From positions 66,793,591 to 66,857,590 of the forward strand of contig CM067298.1 in NCBI GenBank assembly GCA_034231615.1: a DNA stretch of 64,000 nt. Direction: 5' to 3'. A model generated the notes under the pieces. It made no database searches, was not told where the DNA came from, and saw only the letters and a list, made by a program, of their open reading frames with translations. This document shows positions 33,966 to 45,307 of this stretch, in pieces; the stretch's first letter is position 1, and each line of letters starts with the position of its first letter. Origin of the DNA: Meghimatium bilineatum. Its lineage: Eukaryota > Mollusca > Gastropoda > Stylommatophora > Philomycidae. The position numbers and the translations under genes were made by a program.

Positions 33966-34824
33966 TTGGAATTACTGATATGGCATTAGAGGACCTAACC
34001 CTTTTCATTAATTTTATTAGTGATTTCCAGTCTTCTATTGAATTTACCTCACATAATTCCTCTATTTCTGTCAACTTTCTCAATATCTCTGTTTCCATTG
34101 GACATGCATCTTTCTCAGATCTTCAGTACATTATAATCCTACAGCTTCCAATAGCTTTCTTCTTTATACTTCTTCTCACTCCAGGTCTTTTCGAAACTCC
34201 CGTTTTCACAACCCCATCTTTGTCAGGATGATGCTGATTTCTTTCAACATGTTCATTAGATGTTACAATTTCTTCCCCTCGTTGTACCCTGAGGATATTC
34301 TCTCTTCATACTTAAACATGTTCTCTATATTTTCCATCCTGGAGCCCTTTTCACATCTTCTGAAAAAACATCTGACCAACTTATTATTATTGTTATTAAT
34401 ATTGATTAGCTATTACTTTCCATTCTCATTATACTCCAGCTCATCGAATTATTGTGTATTTCTCTGTTCTCTTAACTGATCCCTTTATTAGTTTTGTTTT
34501 TCATTCTACTCGTTCTACTTTCCACAGAGATAGGAACCTATGGGATCATTTAGTCCACTCATATTTATGCTCTTCCTAGTACTTTCCTTTGCTCTCTGCA
34601 TTGTTTTACATCTTTATGTAGCTTCTACTCAAACTATCCAGTTCCGCAGGTCACATTTTGACATTCAAAATTCCTTTTCTTGTTTGTTCTGCAACGTTAT
34701 TTACTGCATCATGGGTTTGTTTTTCCATAAATGTGTGTGTATTATTTATGTGCGTATATGCAGTAATAAAATTATAACAACATGGTCCAGATTGACAAAA
34801 TATGTATATATAATAACACAAATT
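33966..34824. other. no recognisable gene
   Basis: Pyrimidine-rich on the plus strand; several open frames arise from this bias. No domain recognised. Confidence 0.45.
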
Positions 34825-36075
34825 CACTGGGGTGCAAAGGGAACGCACTGCTCTTGGTAAACCCAGAGTTAGCAGATAACCAAGATCCCAAAAGAACCTC
34901 CTCAGGTGCACTGTGGAAACAGAAATACAGTGGCTCATGCTGATTCTGGCTGAAACTTTTGGCGATCAAGTCCGTGGAAAGTGGAGGTAGCAGATGGAAA
35001 GAGATTTGACTGCATAAGAGACAGACAATATCTCCGACACCACCAGCGCCAACACGTGCAGTGTCACTGTTGACACACAGTGATGCTAGTCAGTCCAGTC
35101 CGAGCATTGGAGGGGCGGCCAATTAAAAAGGCATGAAAAGGTAGATGCATGGCGAGAGACAAAAAGACAACATACTGAGTATAATGAAAGGGCAGCACAG
35201 CGCCAGAAGGCAGCACTGAATGCAAATAAAAAATGAAAACATTCCAAGGAAATTGGAACTACAAGCTTTGTTAGCTCGAGACAAGCTTCTAGTTATCAGT
35301 GCTCCTTATGTGTAGAGACACATACCCAATCGTGGGCGCACGGGAAGGAAAAAGACCTGACCATACTCTAATGTCGAGCTTTCCTATACTGAAAACATGC
35401 TCGCGATGAGAATTGGTTCTGCACCGAATGGGTTCAGTCACAAATGGTACAACGAATACAGCTGTGGTCCAACTCTTCTGTCGAGCTTTCCTATTCCGGA
35501 TACATGCTTGCAGAGAGAAAAGGTTCAGTTTCTGATGGGCTAGGCACAAATGGGACAAGGTCATTCAGCTCGAGAACACGTCTTGCACCCAAACGCGTGG
35601 TGAGACTCTGACTTGAATAGGGGTTCACAATGTCAGTGAACGACACCTCGGGTAAGAAGGCGAAAGAGTCTGGATTCAACTCTTCTGCCGAGTTCTTCCT
35701 TTACCAGAACCAGACTCGGGGAGGAGAAAAGGTTCAGTACCTGATGGGCACAGGCACAGAACATCTAATTACATGAGGCAAGTTCACTGACGGCTGAACA
35801 CCTCATGTGAGATCGTCTTAGCGAAGAGTCATTATACACCTGTGCGACCGTCAACAGATAGGCTGTCACTGGCTAGGGAAACCTACTATCCGAATTAAAG
35901 GCATAATGAAAATGGATGTGCTGGGCCTTGGATGTCCTGGTCACAAAGTAAACCAACCAAGACGAAAATAACACAGTTCAATTGTGGAGCTTGCAGTACA
36001 ACGTACTTCCCGCTACCAGGCGGAAATCACACAATTTATTTGATGTGGTTACAAGAGAGCAAACGCAGAAATTTG
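34825..36075. repeat. repeat family A, longest copy, with three internal subrepeats
   Basis: The reverse complement aligns in order with 49,994-50,950: TTTCCCTAGCCAGTGACAGC, CAGTGAACTTGCCTCATG, TGAACCTTTTCTC, TCACTGACATTGTGAA, a GCTGTGCTGCCCTTTCATTA block, and a GGATCTTGGTTATCTGC block. This copy also has three diverged tandem units around GAGCTTTCCTAT/GAACCTTTTCTC at about 35,368-35,450, 35,470-35,560 and 35,677-35,765 that explain its extra length. More GC-rich than its surroundings. Whether it is an LTR, a LINE end or a large non-autonomous element cannot be decided here. Confidence 0.7.
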
Positions 36076-36399
36076 TTATATACAATATAGAATAAATATA
36101 ATTGGGGATTTTGAAAAGTGTTATTATATAGTGAAATTTGTTATAAAAGAATGCATTATATTCCACTGTATATGTATACATTTGTGTTTGTGTGTACATG
36201 CATTTATATAGTATATGTAAGTAAAATAAATAAGTAAAGTAACCCATAGCATTTATTAATGCTGTAGGGGTGTGAGATGTTAGAGATCTCACATTTTAGA
36301 GGCTCTGCAAATACTGCGCTACGTGGCTCCCTAATAGTATATGTACATTTATTTATATGTATATATGTGTGTCAGATGTATATTTTTATATACTAAGAC

Positions 36400-36438
36400 T
36401 TATGCTAGGCTGATATGGTGCAAATTGAACGGTAGCAT
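36400..36438. repeat. repeat family A, piece left of the J5 insertion
   Basis: TGATATGGTGCAAATTGAAC continues, after removal of the LINE insertion, into 38,412-38,500. The joined sequence aligns with 1,050-1,165. Its last 12 bases (GAACGGTAGCAT, 36,427-36,438) are the target-site duplication. 36,076-36,399 has nothing recognisable. Confidence 0.7.
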
Positions 36439-38399
36439 TACTAGCAGCATGGATAGACCTCAGGAAAGCATTTGATAAGGTCTGGAAAGAAGGGCTCCTA
36501 AAGAAATTGCGAAATTGCAGGGTTAGCTCAAGAATGTATAAATGGGTAAAAGCATACCTGCATAATAGAAGAGCCAGGGTACAATTAGATGGTCACAAGA
36601 GCAAGAAAGTTCTACTGCGTCATGGAGTCCCCCAGGGAGGAGTCCTGTCGCCCACACTTTTCTTGGTTTACATCAATGACCTAGTTGCTGAACTACCACA
36701 CGGGATCAAAGTGGCAATGTATGCTGACGACCTGGTGATCTGGTGCACAGAAGAACATGCGACAGTGGCCACTAAACAAATACAAAGAGCTATCGATGCC
36801 ATAACCTTATGGGCTAATAGATGGTGCGTCAGCATTAACACAGATAAGTGCAGCACTACACTTTTTACCCTCTCACCAAAACAAAAAGCCGGTCATATCA
36901 AAATAGATGGAGAGCTCTTGAAAGAAGACAAACAACCCACATACCTCGGAGTTACTTTTGATGATAAACTGACATGGAAGCAGCACATAAACAAAGCAAC
37001 AACAAAAGCCAGGAGGAAGTTAGCTATCCTGAGAAAACTAAGTGGAACCACATGGGGAGCCAGTGGGAATATACTCAGTAAAGTTTATCAGCAAGGCATA
37101 AGACCACACCTGGAATATGGTTCAGCTGCGTGGTGTCCTGCATCAAACACCACATTACAAGATCTAGATAAAGTGCAAAACCAGGCACTTAGAATAATGT
37201 TGGGAGCAATGAAATCAACACCCATAGCAGAGATGCAGAAAATGGGAAGAATGCAAACACTTGGCGAACGCAGAGACACAAAAGTACTAATTCAGGCAGA
37301 AAAGTTTCAGTGTATGACAAGTCATCCAATGAAGGAAAGATTCCAAAATCTAGCAATGGGACGACTGAAAAGAAGCAGCTTTATCCATCAAGCTAAACGA
37401 CTCCGCAGACAACTTATAGACCTACCTGAAGTTGACAGCCCCTTAAGGCCTGTACCAGAACAAACCCCGTGGAGTGAAAGACATGGAATGCCAATATATA
37501 TTCAGACCCATGTGAAAGGAATACTAAGCGTGGACGAACAGAACAGTGTGCAGCGAAGGACAGTCACCCTCAGTTTCCTGGATGAGGAATATCCACAAGA
37601 TATATGGGTCAGAGTATACACAGATGGGTCAGCACAGAATGCCGTGAGGAATGGAGGTGCAGGTGTATATATAGAATATCCACACAAGCCTAGAGATACA
37701 ATCAGAACACCGACAGGAAAATTCTGCAATAATTATGATGCAGAAATCCAGGCAATTAGTGTGGCAGCTAAAAAACTGCTGAACTCCAACTCTGACCTAC
37801 AGCCTGTGGTATTCCTGACAGATGCAAGGTCAGTGCTTCAAGCTCTCCAGTCTGAAAAACTAACAGACTTGAAAAAACTACTTAGCGAATTGTCTTACCA
37901 GTATAGGGTAACCATGCAGTGGATACCCTCTCACTGTGGAATACCAGGAAATGAAAAAGCAGACCAACTGGCTAAGGAAGGTGCTGCCGAAGACCAACCA
38001 GATATACCAATCACCTACCATCAGAAAAAACAGATGATCAAGTCAATAAGAAAGCCACAAACACCAACACAAGATGACTATCATATTATGAACAGACCAG
38101 AACAAGTTATAATTCTACGTCTCAGAACAGGACACAACCGACTCCGCAGTCACATGTATACAAAGTTCAAGATTGGCAACACGGCCATGTGTACATGTGG
38201 ACAGGCAGCACAGAGTGCCAAACATATACTTCAAGAGTGTTCTGAGCATGAAACGCTGAGGCAGACATATTGGCCAGAGGAAACAACACTGGAATCAAAA
38301 CTCTATGGGACACTGTATGAACTACAAAAGACAGTGAGTTTTATTAAGGAGACAGAATTACAGATATAGACATGTTTCAAGTGAACGAAAGAAGAAGAA
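36439..38399 (+). mobile_element. family J LINE copy J5: best preserved Jockey-like element
   Basis: 5'-truncated LINE inserted into repeat A. It is bracketed by a 12-bp duplication GAACGGTAGCAT (36,427-36,438 and 38,400-38,411) and ends in a (GAA)n tail after GTGAACGAAA. The reading frame is open from the truncation point to the stop at 38,367. Other copies of the family in the window (J3, J4, J6, J7, 47,076, 48,835) are all broken, so J5 is the youngest J insertion here. Confidence 0.95.
36507..38369 (+). CDS. reverse transcriptase-RNase H protein of LINE J5 (N-truncated)
   Basis: 620 codons from 36,507, but the frame is actually open from 36,439 (with RT motif A, DLRKAFDKVW, before 36,507), so the first codon (TTG) is internal, not a start. 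RT: HGVPQGGVLSPTLF at residues 39-52, motif C MYADDLVIW at 71-79. Thumb: TYLGVTFDDKLTWK, SGTTWGASG, IRPHLEYGSAAW. RNase H at about 370-490 with its acidic residues: YTDGSAQNA, YDAEIQAI, FLTDARSVLQAL, and HCGIPGNEKADQLA. A C-terminal CTCG...HILQEC knuckle follows near residue 561. It lacks the endonuclease, so the copy cannot move on its own. Jockey/I-type assignment rests on the RT-RNase H order. Confidence 0.93.
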   Translation: MRNCRVSSRMYKWVKAYLHNRRARVQLDGHKSKKVLLRHGVPQGGVLSPTLFLVYINDLVAELPHGIKVAMYADDLVIWCTEEHATVATKQIQRAIDAITLWANRWCVSINTDKCSTTLFTLSPKQKAGHIKIDGELLKEDKQPTYLGVTFDDKLTWKQHINKATTKARRKLAILRKLSGTTWGASGNILSKVYQQGIRPHLEYGSAAWCPASNTTLQDLDKVQNQALRIMLGAMKSTPIAEMQKMGRMQTLGERRDTKVLIQAEKFQCMTSHPMKERFQNLAMGRLKRSSFIHQAKRLRRQLIDLPEVDSPLRPVPEQTPWSERHGMPIYIQTHVKGILSVDEQNSVQRRTVTLSFLDEEYPQDIWVRVYTDGSAQNAVRNGGAGVYIEYPHKPRDTIRTPTGKFCNNYDAEIQAISVAAKKLLNSNSDLQPVVFLTDARSVLQALQSEKLTDLKKLLSELSYQYRVTMQWIPSHCGIPGNEKADQLAKEGAAEDQPDIPITYHQKKQMIKSIRKPQTPTQDDYHIMNRPEQVIILRLRTGHNRLRSHMYTKFKIGNTAMCTCGQAAQSAKHILQECSEHETLRQTYWPEETTLESKLYGTLYELQKTVSFIKETELQI

Positions 38400-38411
38400 G
38401 AACGGTAGCAT

Positions 38412-38500
38412 AATGTACTTCACAATGTACTTTCCCTGGCTGAAATCACATGCAATTTGTGATGATTAATTAAGAGTGAACGCAGAAGATGAATGTGTTT
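38412..38500. repeat. repeat family A, piece right of the J5 insertion
   Basis: AATGTACTTCACAATGTACT up to GAGTGAACGCAGAAG matches 1,085-1,165 and 35,985-36,070. It completes the family A copy split by J5. Confidence 0.7.
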
Positions 38501-38519
38501 TGTTGAATTTGTGTTATAG

Positions 38520-39150
38520 ATAGTATCTTTACGTATTTTTTTTTCTAACTGTAGTATAGATGTCTCTGTCTTTTTGTTTCATTCTTGTATTATTGTATCT
38601 GCAGTTTATTGTCTTCGTCTTGTGTATTTGGTACAGTTATTTCCTTAGACTTGTGTTTAAGATATAGATGTTAATTTCTTAGTCTTGTGATTTTGATGTG
38701 CATGTTTTGGTCTATCTTTTACTGTGCTGTATTTACTATGATGACTGTTTCTTCATCCAATACTTCAATCTTGCATCTATGGTAGACATGGTGCCTTATT
38801 TATTCTCTCATGTCAGTGGTTAGATCTTATTCTGGTTCCTTGTCTGTCTTCTAAAGCTCTTCATAGTGTGCAATTCCTTTATGGTGCGCATGCTATTCTT
38901 GAACATACTTAACAAATTGTGTGCAATACATCATAATCCTTCCATCCCTTGCCAAGTTGTTACAAAGACTATTTATTTATTAATTTTAAAAAATATTTTA
39001 AATTAATATTGTTTTCTGTATTATATTCAGATGAAGATCATAGATTGAAATGCCAACCATTGTCATCCTCAATCGTTTTATTATAATTGACTTTATCATA
39101 TGTTTACTAATAGTTGTAGATATTTGTCACATACTTATTAACTGTAATTA
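38520..39150 (-). repeat. repeat family G, inverted copy
   Basis: Reverse complement of the 31,505-32,420 copy without the SINE. Shows that the SINE there is a later insertion. 39,151-39,410 has no feature. Confidence 0.65.
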
Positions 39151-39410
39151 ATTTGATAGTTGTATTACACATAACTAATATAGTGGAATCCCATTACATT
39201 GAATATATTATCAACAAAATTACCTATTTAACAACACTTTTCAAAATCCTAATTCATATATTCTTTATTGTATATAGCAAATTTTGATTATTATATAAAT
39301 ATTTAGTCTGTCTAGACAAATTTGTTATAGAGAGATCCCACTATTTGTTTTACCTGTTGTTACTGTTACATGTATATTGATTGTAGTCATTTATAGTACT
39401 TTATCAAAAG

Positions 39411-39690
39411 GTACATTAATGGATCGATCTGACATCGTCAATGCACCGAGAGACCTTGTCTGCTCAGAATATTTTCAAAAGTATAAATGATAGGCTTTCT
39501 CAAGATAGAAAGAGTTTGGTGTAAAGATTATTGCAGCCCATAAAGAGAAACATAATAGATATACAAAAAGACATAACTCAACACTGAACTGGAACTGTGA
39601 GCCACTACACTCTGGTGGATTGAGACCTGGATCGGAGCACCTATGGACTTGTCCAGTGTGCAATGATAACCTGCACTCATTACTAAACTC
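39411..39690 (+). repeat. repeat family H, second copy
   Basis: Matches 12,050-12,340 in the same orientation along its length; see that entry. Confidence 0.7.
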
Positions 39691-40252
39691 ATAACATACC
39701 GGTAGTACTATACTGTATTACTTTTTCTAAAGTATCAAGTCACAGTGAGCAAAAGATAAAATTGTTCCTTAGACAACAGAAGTTGCAGGATATAACTCTC
39801 CTTTCAAACGAGTTTTCCTATATTCAGTCTTTAAAGACATCAAAACGTTATTGGTCAAACCGACATCATTCTTTCTGATGACATAAACAGAGATTCAGTC
39901 TCCTTTAACAGATGTTGAAGGGTGGTTACCATAGCTCACTGATTAAACACTCTTCAGTCACAGTAGATAACTTAGCAAAACATTTGGTATACTAGTTCAC
40001 TAAACACATTGTGGGGGAAATGAATGAATGAAATTTACAATATTCTAGGGTAACCATATAGCATTTACTCAATATATTTTTATGAGGGGGAATAATTAAG
40101 TTTTCAAATACTAGCTCAAGTAGTATTTTGGGACTATATTTTATTTACATTTGCTAACATTCAGCTCACCCACCCACTTATTAAAATTATGGTGCTCAGT
40201 GATTTATAAAGTTTATAATTGTTACTTACCGGTAATTAACTAAACTAGAAGC
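39691..40252. other. no recognisable gene
   Basis: Nothing supported. Confidence 0.45.
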
Positions 40253-40612
40253 TAGAAGAAAGAGCTGTTAAGGGAAAGAGAAAACAGAACACTTAAATGT
40301 TGAAAAGGATGGAAGAAAACTACAGTTTTCTGAAGCTGGTCAATTAAACAGCTAAATGATGAGGGAATAGGAAGAAGCACAAACATAATACTCATACTTT
40401 ATGGCAAAATGATTACAGGAAAGAAAGCAGTAGATAATTTCGCTAGGATATTCGCTCAAGACTGCTATATTGAAATTAGAGAAACCAGAGAAACAGCGTA
40501 CAGTATGGAGCGACCAACAAAGTGAAATGGAACATGTTCAGACTAGACTCCCTGATGAAAACAGCACAGATGAAATGATGGATACATTGTTCACATATAG
40601 TAAATTGGAATT
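40253..40612 (+). pseudogene. family J-like LINE copy J6, linker piece
   Basis: Upstream part of copy J6. Purine-rich linker with TACAGGAAAGAAAGCAGTAG (compare CTACACTGGCAGGCAAGCAG in other copies). Ends in the 12-bp duplication TAAATTGGAATT (40,601-40,612) created by the SINE insertion. Confidence 0.6.
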
Positions 40613-40829
40613 TTTTTTAATTTAAAAATTGGTAGCATATCCTTTACAGGACTTAGCTATCAACCCAATATTTGTTGGCTGTGGTGATTTTCTAGGCAAT
40701 ATAAATACATTCAGTAGTTTGCCATTGCTTTCTGAACGGTCCGGATGCACAATTGCCTGTGGCGGGGATTGAACTCGGTACCTCGGCCATCACAGACGAG
40801 CTCTGTATCACTATCTCACAGAGCCAGAC
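40613..40829 (-). repeat. tRNA-derived SINE, copy 1, with target-site duplication
   Basis: 217 bp inserted in LINE J6 and flanked by TAAATTGGAATT (40,601-40,612 and 40,830-40,841). In minus-strand reading: tRNA-like head with an A-box-like GATAGTGATACAGAG and B box GAGTTCAATCCCC (about 40,767-40,780), body with CGTTCAGAAAGCAATGGCAA, and an A-rich 3' end (the T-run at 40,613). Copy 2 is at 31,652-31,862. Confidence 0.88.
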
Positions 40830-40841
40830 TAAATTGGAATT

Positions 40842-41459
40842 AGCTGTATCTATATTAAAGCTAAATAAGTCCCCAGGTATTGATAAAATATCAAATGAAA
40901 TTATTAAGAATCTAAGAAGAACAGCAAGGAGAAAACTATTGGACAACTTAAATATTAGCTGGACTATGGGAAAAATCCAACAAAATCTGGAAATAATCAA
41001 TTATGGTCTGACAGGTCACTAGCTACAGACCAATTAGTCTTACAAGTTGCCTGTGCAATGGATCCCATCATAAACTTAAGACTAAAATTTCACATGGAAA
41101 GTAGAAAATTTCTTGCACCACAGCAGGCAGGCTTTGGGCAATGCTACTCCACAGAGGATCAAACTACATACTTCTCACAGGAAATTGAGGATGCTTTCCA
41201 AGACAAAAAAACAGTACTGGTGACATGTATTGACTTACAGAAGGCCTTTGATAAGGTATGGAAAGAAGCATTGCTTAAAAAAATGAGAAACTACAAGATA
41301 AGTGATAATGTGTTTTGATGGATGAAAGTCTTTCTGCACAATAGAGGAGCCAAAGTACATGTAAACGGCAAAAAAAGTAAGAAGGTACTGCTACGCCATG
41401 GAGTGCCTCTGGGAGAAGTTCTATCTCCCACTCTTTTCCTCACATTTATCAATGATCTA
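40842..41459 (+). pseudogene. family J-like LINE copy J6, RT N-terminal half
   Basis: Continues after the SINE: LNKSPGIDKISNEI at 40,862, then QQAGFGQCYSTEDQT at 41,120, motif A TCIDLQKAFDKVWKE at 41,224, and GVPLGEVLSPTLF-like block at 41,402 with shifts. Ends at the duplicated ATCAATGATCTA (41,448-41,459), where a family S LINE is inserted. Confidence 0.85.
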
Positions 41460-42408
41460 GTAAAATGATATGCTAAAATCAATGATATGGTAAAATGGTG
41501 TGAAGTAACAACTGTGTTATTTCTATGACCACAGATGGAAGTTCAGTTCTGTGTTTCAGGACAATTCGCATGGAATATGTGGTTTCTTTCTGTATATGTT
41601 AATTAGAGATTGCAGTGTAGCATTGTGAATTTCCTGATACAACACTGAGACAGGATTAGCAAACCATCAGTGAGAGCACAATGGCTCTTAATAAAATGAA
41701 GAGTATTCTGAAGACTACTACTAGTAATAGTCGACCAACTACTAGTAGAATCATCAGAAGAGCAACTACAAAGACAAATAGACAGATTACATCAAATATG
41801 CCTAACCTTTAACATGAAAATAAATATATAGAAGACCGAAGTAATGAAGATAGGGAGAACAGAAAGAAACACCAACATATATATTGGAAACAACAGACTT
41901 AAACAAGTGACAGAATTTACATACGTAGGAACAGACGGCTGGAGCAGCATAGAAATACACAATATTTGTAGTAAAGTATACTAAGCCCTAGGACAAATGA
42001 CACCAATCTTCAAAAACAAAAATGTAGATTTAAACACCACAATAACACTATTCAAAACAATTCTTATACCAACGCTGTGTTATCAATGCCAAACATGGAC
42101 AACGACAGCACAAAATAAACATAGGCAAAGAAACGGTACTACTCCAATCTTGGAATATATTAAGAGAAAACAGATAAAATGGTTTGCACACATCAGCAGA
42201 CTACCATCAGACAGCATACCACAGCAAGCTATGCTAAACAGATACAGTGAAGGCAGGCCTAGAGGCTGACCACAAAAACAATAGACCACCAAAATAAAAG
42301 AGGGGACAAACTCCACAATATACTCAGCACACACGTGGGCCGTCTCCAGAAAACTCTTCTACCTCTGACGCTGAAAGGCAACACAGGGTTTAGCGAATAA
42401 ATAGATAG
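41460..42408 (+). mobile_element. family S LINE insertion in J6, 5'-truncated
   Basis: About 950 bp flanked by ATCAATGATCTA (41,448-41,459 and 42,409-42,420). Contains MKINI-K-T-E-V, VTEFTYVGTDGWSS at about 41,920, TILIPTLCYQCQTWTTT at 42,055, KQIKWFAHISRLPSD at 42,170, and EGRPRG before a stop. Ends in an ATAGATAG tail. The first 40 bases contain an imperfect second copy of the target sequence, perhaps a junction artefact of insertion. Confidence 0.85.
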
Positions 42409-42420
42409 ATCAATGATCTA

Positions 42421-44125
42421 ATTGAAGAAATATCCAGTGAAGCTAGAGCCGCATTATATGCAGATGACTTAGTTCTATGGTGCATACATGAGAGCGCTGT
42501 GGTTGCCACAAAAATGCTTCAGAGAGCCATGGACATTTTGACCAATTGGGCTGATAAATGGTATGTAAGTATCAATATAGAGAAGTCAGCCACAACCCTC
42601 TTTACACTTTCACCAAAACAAAGAGCAGGAAACATCTATGTAAATAAAACTGACTTAAAGGCACATATCTTGGTGTAACATTTGATGTCAAAATGATATG
42701 GAAACATCATATCAGCAAAGCAGAAACAAAGGCTAGAAGGAAGATAGCTATACTAAGGAAAGTGAGTGGGACAACTTGGGGAGCTGATAACAGAATTCTC
42801 AAAAATGTGTATCAACAAGCTATTCGACCACACTTGGTATACGATTCTACAGCATGGAGTTCATCATCAAACACCACACTACATAACTTAGAGTACAGAA
42901 TCAAGCACTTAGAATCACTACAGGAGTAATGAAATCCACGCCAATCATAGAAATGCAGAATTTATAAGATATGCAGTCACTGAAAGAGCGCAGAGATACT
43001 AAAATTATAATTCATGGCAAAAAGTTCCTTTCCCACCATAGTCACCCAATGAAGGAAAGATTCCAGAATCTGTCACAAGGACGGGTTAAAAGAAGCAGCT
43101 TTATACACAAAGCCCAGCATCTACATAGACAGGTATCGGATCTTGCAGAGCTAACAATACCACTGATGTCTCAACCAGTACACACCTCAAGGAAAAAACA
43201 GAGACACCTACAAGTGAACATCCAAACAATAACTAATGCGTATGGGGATGAACAGCAGAATAATCTGCAGAAAAGGGTAGCAGCTCTCAAATTCCTTGAT
43301 GACATTTACCCAAGTGATCTATGGACCAGAGTGGATACGGATAGATCAGTACAGAATGCAGTAAGAAATGGGGGAAGTGCTGTAAATGTGGAATACCCAG
43401 ATGGCACCACTGATACCACATGTATACCAATGGGAAATTACTGACTATGAAGTAATATATGACTCTGAAGTCAAAGCTATTTGTGCAGCTGCAGAGAAAC
43501 TGTTAACATTGGACAGCACCTTACACCCAATTGTAATACATACAAATGCAAGATCAGTACTAGAGGTACTGCAATCCAATAAACTAACAGAGCTAAAAGA
43601 GGTATTGTCCATAGTGCAACATTGGTGTAGAATTATACTGCAATGGATTACATCACACTGTGGAATAGCAGGAAATGAAAGAGCTGATCAATTGGCCAAG
43701 GAGAGTTGTAACATGCAACAACCAGATGTACCAATCAGCTATCACCAAAAGAAATTCATGATAAAGGCACAATGAAAGCCTAACTTACCTTCATGGGATG
43801 ACTACCACCTACTTAACAGACAAGAACAGGTCATCATATTTCGACTCAGAACTGGACACAATAGACTAAACAGCCAATATGTATACACAATTTTTAATTG
43901 GCACATCAGCAAAGTGTTAATGTAGGCAAGCAAATAAAATTGCAGAGCACATCCTTTAAAAATGTGCAAATGACACACTAAGTTGCACATATTGGTCTTC
44001 AGATACACCTATGAATGTTAAACTCTATGGTACAAAACAGAAAATGGAAAACACTGCCCAGTTTATACAAGAAACAATACTGAAGATATAGACATTATTA
44101 GTGAACGAAAGAAGCAGAAGAAAAA
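42421..44125 (+). pseudogene. family J-like LINE copy J6, RT C-terminal half and RNase H
   Basis: Resumes J6 right after the S insertion: ALYADDLVLWC at 42,455, NIEKSATTLFTLSPKQ at 42,575, KARRKIAILRKVSGTTWGAD at 42,730, then RVKRSSFIHKAQHLHRQ at 43,085. RNase H: RVDTDRSVQNAVRNGG (Gly of TDGS changed to Arg) at 43,330, YDSEVKAI at 43,457, HTNARSVLEVLQ at 43,540 (catalytic Asp changed to Asn), WITSHCGIAGNERADQLAKE at 43,645. Ends with GTGAACGAAAGAAG and an A-rich tail at 44,125. Confidence 0.9.
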
Positions 44126-44164
44126 ACAATCTTCCTAAATTTTAGTTTAAAAGTTTATTCAGTT

Positions 44165-44585
44165 ATGAGACTTTGGCTATGACATTCACAATGGAAAAGG
44201 AATATCAGCATTTGAAATTAAATTCTATAGAAGTATCTTGAGAATATCATAGACAGAGAGATAATCCAATTCAGGCAGTAAAGACCTGAACACACAAGAA
44301 TATTGTTTCCTCAAAAACGTAAACTACTTATTTTAGAAATATAATGGGTACACTATGGGTTAGACCCATAGACACAATGGGTTTTAGAAAGATTAATCAC
44401 AGAGGGAAAAAACCAGGAAAGAGAACAAGAAGCAGACCAAAACAACAATGAACACATGGTATCAATTACATTTTGAATATGATAATGGAAGAGGCTGGAC
44501 AACTTGCACAGAACTGGAAGGCTTACAGATTGAGAGAGAGAGGACGTTCTGTAAAGGACACGCCACAGAATAAGAAAATAATTGC
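44165..44585 (+). pseudogene. family R LINE, 3' part
   Basis: FEIKFYRSILRIS at about 44,207, an R-R-G-R-like remnant at 44,425, NTWYQLHFEYDNG at 44,450 and W-TTCTELEG at 44,495 follow the order of the intact family R copy. Broken by stops and indels. Confidence 0.7.
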
Positions 44586-45034
44586 CCCACATCTATAATT
44601 TCTGAGTACATGGAATCTATTTTAAATTTATTGATTATTTCAGTCTCCTTCTGCATTTCTTCTCCAACTCCTGCAAATTAGCAAGATATAGTCAGAATAA
44701 AGAAATGAGTTGGTCAAAACATCTGTCTTTCGAGTGGGATAGTCAACTACACACTCAACCCTCCTTGGTCTCTTCTTACAACAAGCATTATAATTCTATT
44801 CCCTGTCAGGCCAGTTAAACACATGTGCATTACTCCAGTATATTGCAGAAACTTTCCAGTTACACTGCAGTTGAAATCAATGTTCTGGAAAATGTACATG
44901 GATATTCTGGTAATGTTCTGATTTATAATGTAGCATAAGTGCATAAAATATTTAGTTGTTTAGCTGTTATGTAAATAATCTGAGAGTAGAATATCCTCAT
45001 GTGGTAGTTGGGCATTTGCACTAACTGTCATGAG
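44586..45034. other. no recognised gene
   Basis: The minus-strand open frame 44,944-44,747 (MHLCYIINQNITRISMYIFQ...) looks protein-like but I cannot assign it. Confidence 0.35.
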
Positions 45035-45307
45035 CCGTGGACTTCCACAGTGGTCACCTCTATCCCCAGTATTGTTTAATGTGTATACTGCACAAATTAC
45101 AGGCAGACATATCAGAGATTGACAGAACTATGTTGCATGCTGATGATATTCTGGTGTATAGACAGGGTAGAAATTTAGAGATGTGCATCAGTGAGTTACA
45201 AAGTGAGTCTGCATAGGGAAGTAGTGCAGCAATGCAGGAGCATTGGTGAGTCCATCAAGGAATTTATAACATGTTTTCCCTTAATAACCAAACAGTACTC
45301 TCCATGT
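45035..45307 (+). pseudogene. family L LINE, RT fragment (5' piece of split copy)
   Basis: Plus strand reads LPQWSPLSPVLFNVYTAQIT (Gly of PQGSP changed to Trp) at 45,040 and MLHADDILVYRQGRNLE (motif C) at 45,132. It is interrupted at 45,308 by a family E LINE and resumes at 46,197 with TMKYLGLLFDRGLSFKDH. Confidence 0.75.

Noticed and set aside
34228-34479. Small membrane protein frame
   Set aside because: Pyrimidine-rich bias on the plus strand explains it; no conserved residues recognised.
35140-35340. LINE C-terminus (QRQKAALNANK then CSLC) on the plus strand
   Set aside because: Lies within repeat A and is not conserved in the other long copy, so the resemblance is probably accidental.
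40740-40829. tRNA gene
   Set aside because: Part of a SINE that has a second copy at 31,652 and target-site duplications.
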